NCBI RefSeq assembly: GCF_037389425.1
Contig: NZ_JBBHKR010000062.1
Coordinates: 1-64,000, forward strand
Origin: Stygiolobus sp037389425
GTDB taxonomy: Archaea > Thermoproteota > Thermoprotei_A > Sulfolobales > Sulfolobaceae
Length of the DNA stretch: 64,000 nucleotides
Reading direction: 5' to 3'
This document shows positions 63,766 to 64,000 of this stretch, piece by piece. Every line of letters starts with the position of its first letter. The first letter of the stretch is position 1. The position numbers and the translations under genes are program-made. The notes under the pieces were generated by a model. It searched no databases, was not told where the DNA came from, and saw nothing but the letters and a program-made list of their open reading frames with translations.

Positions 63766-64000
63766 ATGAGTATAAATGAGAATAGACAGATAGACATTAC
63801 TCAGAACGTGAATGCAGAAGTAAAAAAGAATAAAGATAAGAAAAAATTAAGTAGTAGTAATATTAAGAGGTTAATTTTAGTACCTAAAGATGATGAGCCA
63901 GACCCGAACGAACCATTGTATAAATATGTAGAAAAATTAATACCGAGGATAATAGATCAGTATGTAAGGGAAACTAAACGTCCTATAAGGAGGAAAGACT
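63766..64000 (+). CDS. element protein, cut off by window end
   Basis: The frame from ATG 63766 is open for 78 codons to the edge: MSINENRQIDITQNVNAEVK, a lysine-rich stretch, LSSSNIKRLILVPKDDEPDPNEPLYKYVEKLIPRIIDQYV. The disordered polar N-terminus followed by an ordered segment suits a DNA-binding replication or initiator protein and the position beyond the repeat region suggests Rep, but this is inference. Confidence 0.6.
   Translation, partial: MSINENRQIDITQNVNAEVKKNKDKKKLSSSNIKRLILVPKDDEPDPNEPLYKYVEKLIPRIIDQYVRETKRPIRRKD

Overview
The window comes from a thermoacidophilic archaeon of the order Sulfolobales. Lineage markers include reverse gyrase, the crenarchaeal RNA polymerase subunit Rpo13, two of the three PCNA paralogues, Cdc48, Kae1/Bud32 next to S27ae/S24e, intron-bearing tRNAs and an AT-rich genome. 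Gene order (Lhr helicase, HerA-like ATPase, Rpo13, PCNA1, riboflavin genes, PCNA3, MetE pair, S15, S6e, aIF2-gamma, Rpo7, Spt4, reverse gyrase, A-ATPase C, KEOPS) is, from memory, that of Sulfolobus/Saccharolobus chromosomes. I cannot name the species.

Layout. 1-3.9 kb: the 3' end of a CedA-like DNA-import gene with a small partner, archease, archaemetzincin, and a treT gene broken by two frameshifts behind its DUF5752 partner. 3.9-10.3 kb: RNA genes and decay. It holds tRNA-Gly(TCC) and tRNA-Phe(GAA), both with introns, a C/D-box sRNA candidate, an H/ACA-like hairpin, small orphan genes, a retropepsin-like remnant, a frameshifted NTF2-like gene, an MFS transporter, and a tRNA-Glu(TTC)-like 3' fragment beside foreign-looking ORFs. 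10.2-53.7 kb: dense housekeeping genes. These include cbf5 interrupted by a 22-nt intron, riboflavin and cobamide genes, translation and transcription factors, Cdc48, reverse gyrase, two A-ATPase subunits, KEOPS, the tRNA splicing endonuclease EndA and glyS. 53.7-54.7 kb: degraded IS200/IS605-like remnants.

54.7-64.0 kb is the left part of an integrated plasmid- or virus-like element. It starts at a tRNA-Glu(CTC) gene followed 113 bp later by an intact tyrosine integrase and runs off the right edge. It carries a nine-gene overlapping minus-strand operon, a short plus-strand operon, several HTH/RHH regulators with a shared palindromic operator, a Panacea-like protein, two C/D-box sRNA candidates, a dispersed 16-bp inverted repeat and a long repeat-rich non-coding region that may hold the replication origin. 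A gene at the right edge is cut off.

The most unusual features: (i) an element-encoded C/D sRNA candidate whose D guide matches, over 11 nt, the spliced anticodon arm of the host tRNA-Gly(UCC) at 4065; (ii) a chromosomal C/D sRNA candidate (31.05 kb) whose D' guide fits U34 of tRNA-Glu(UUC); (iii) two element proteins ending in PCNA-interaction-like motifs; (iv) the seven-copy TAAACTGGGGAGTTTA repeat, which lies in coding and non-coding DNA alike; (v) four tandem hairpin units near the presumed origin. EndA at 49 kb is the expected enzyme for the tRNA introns and the cbf5 intron. All assignments are from reading alone; no searches were run.
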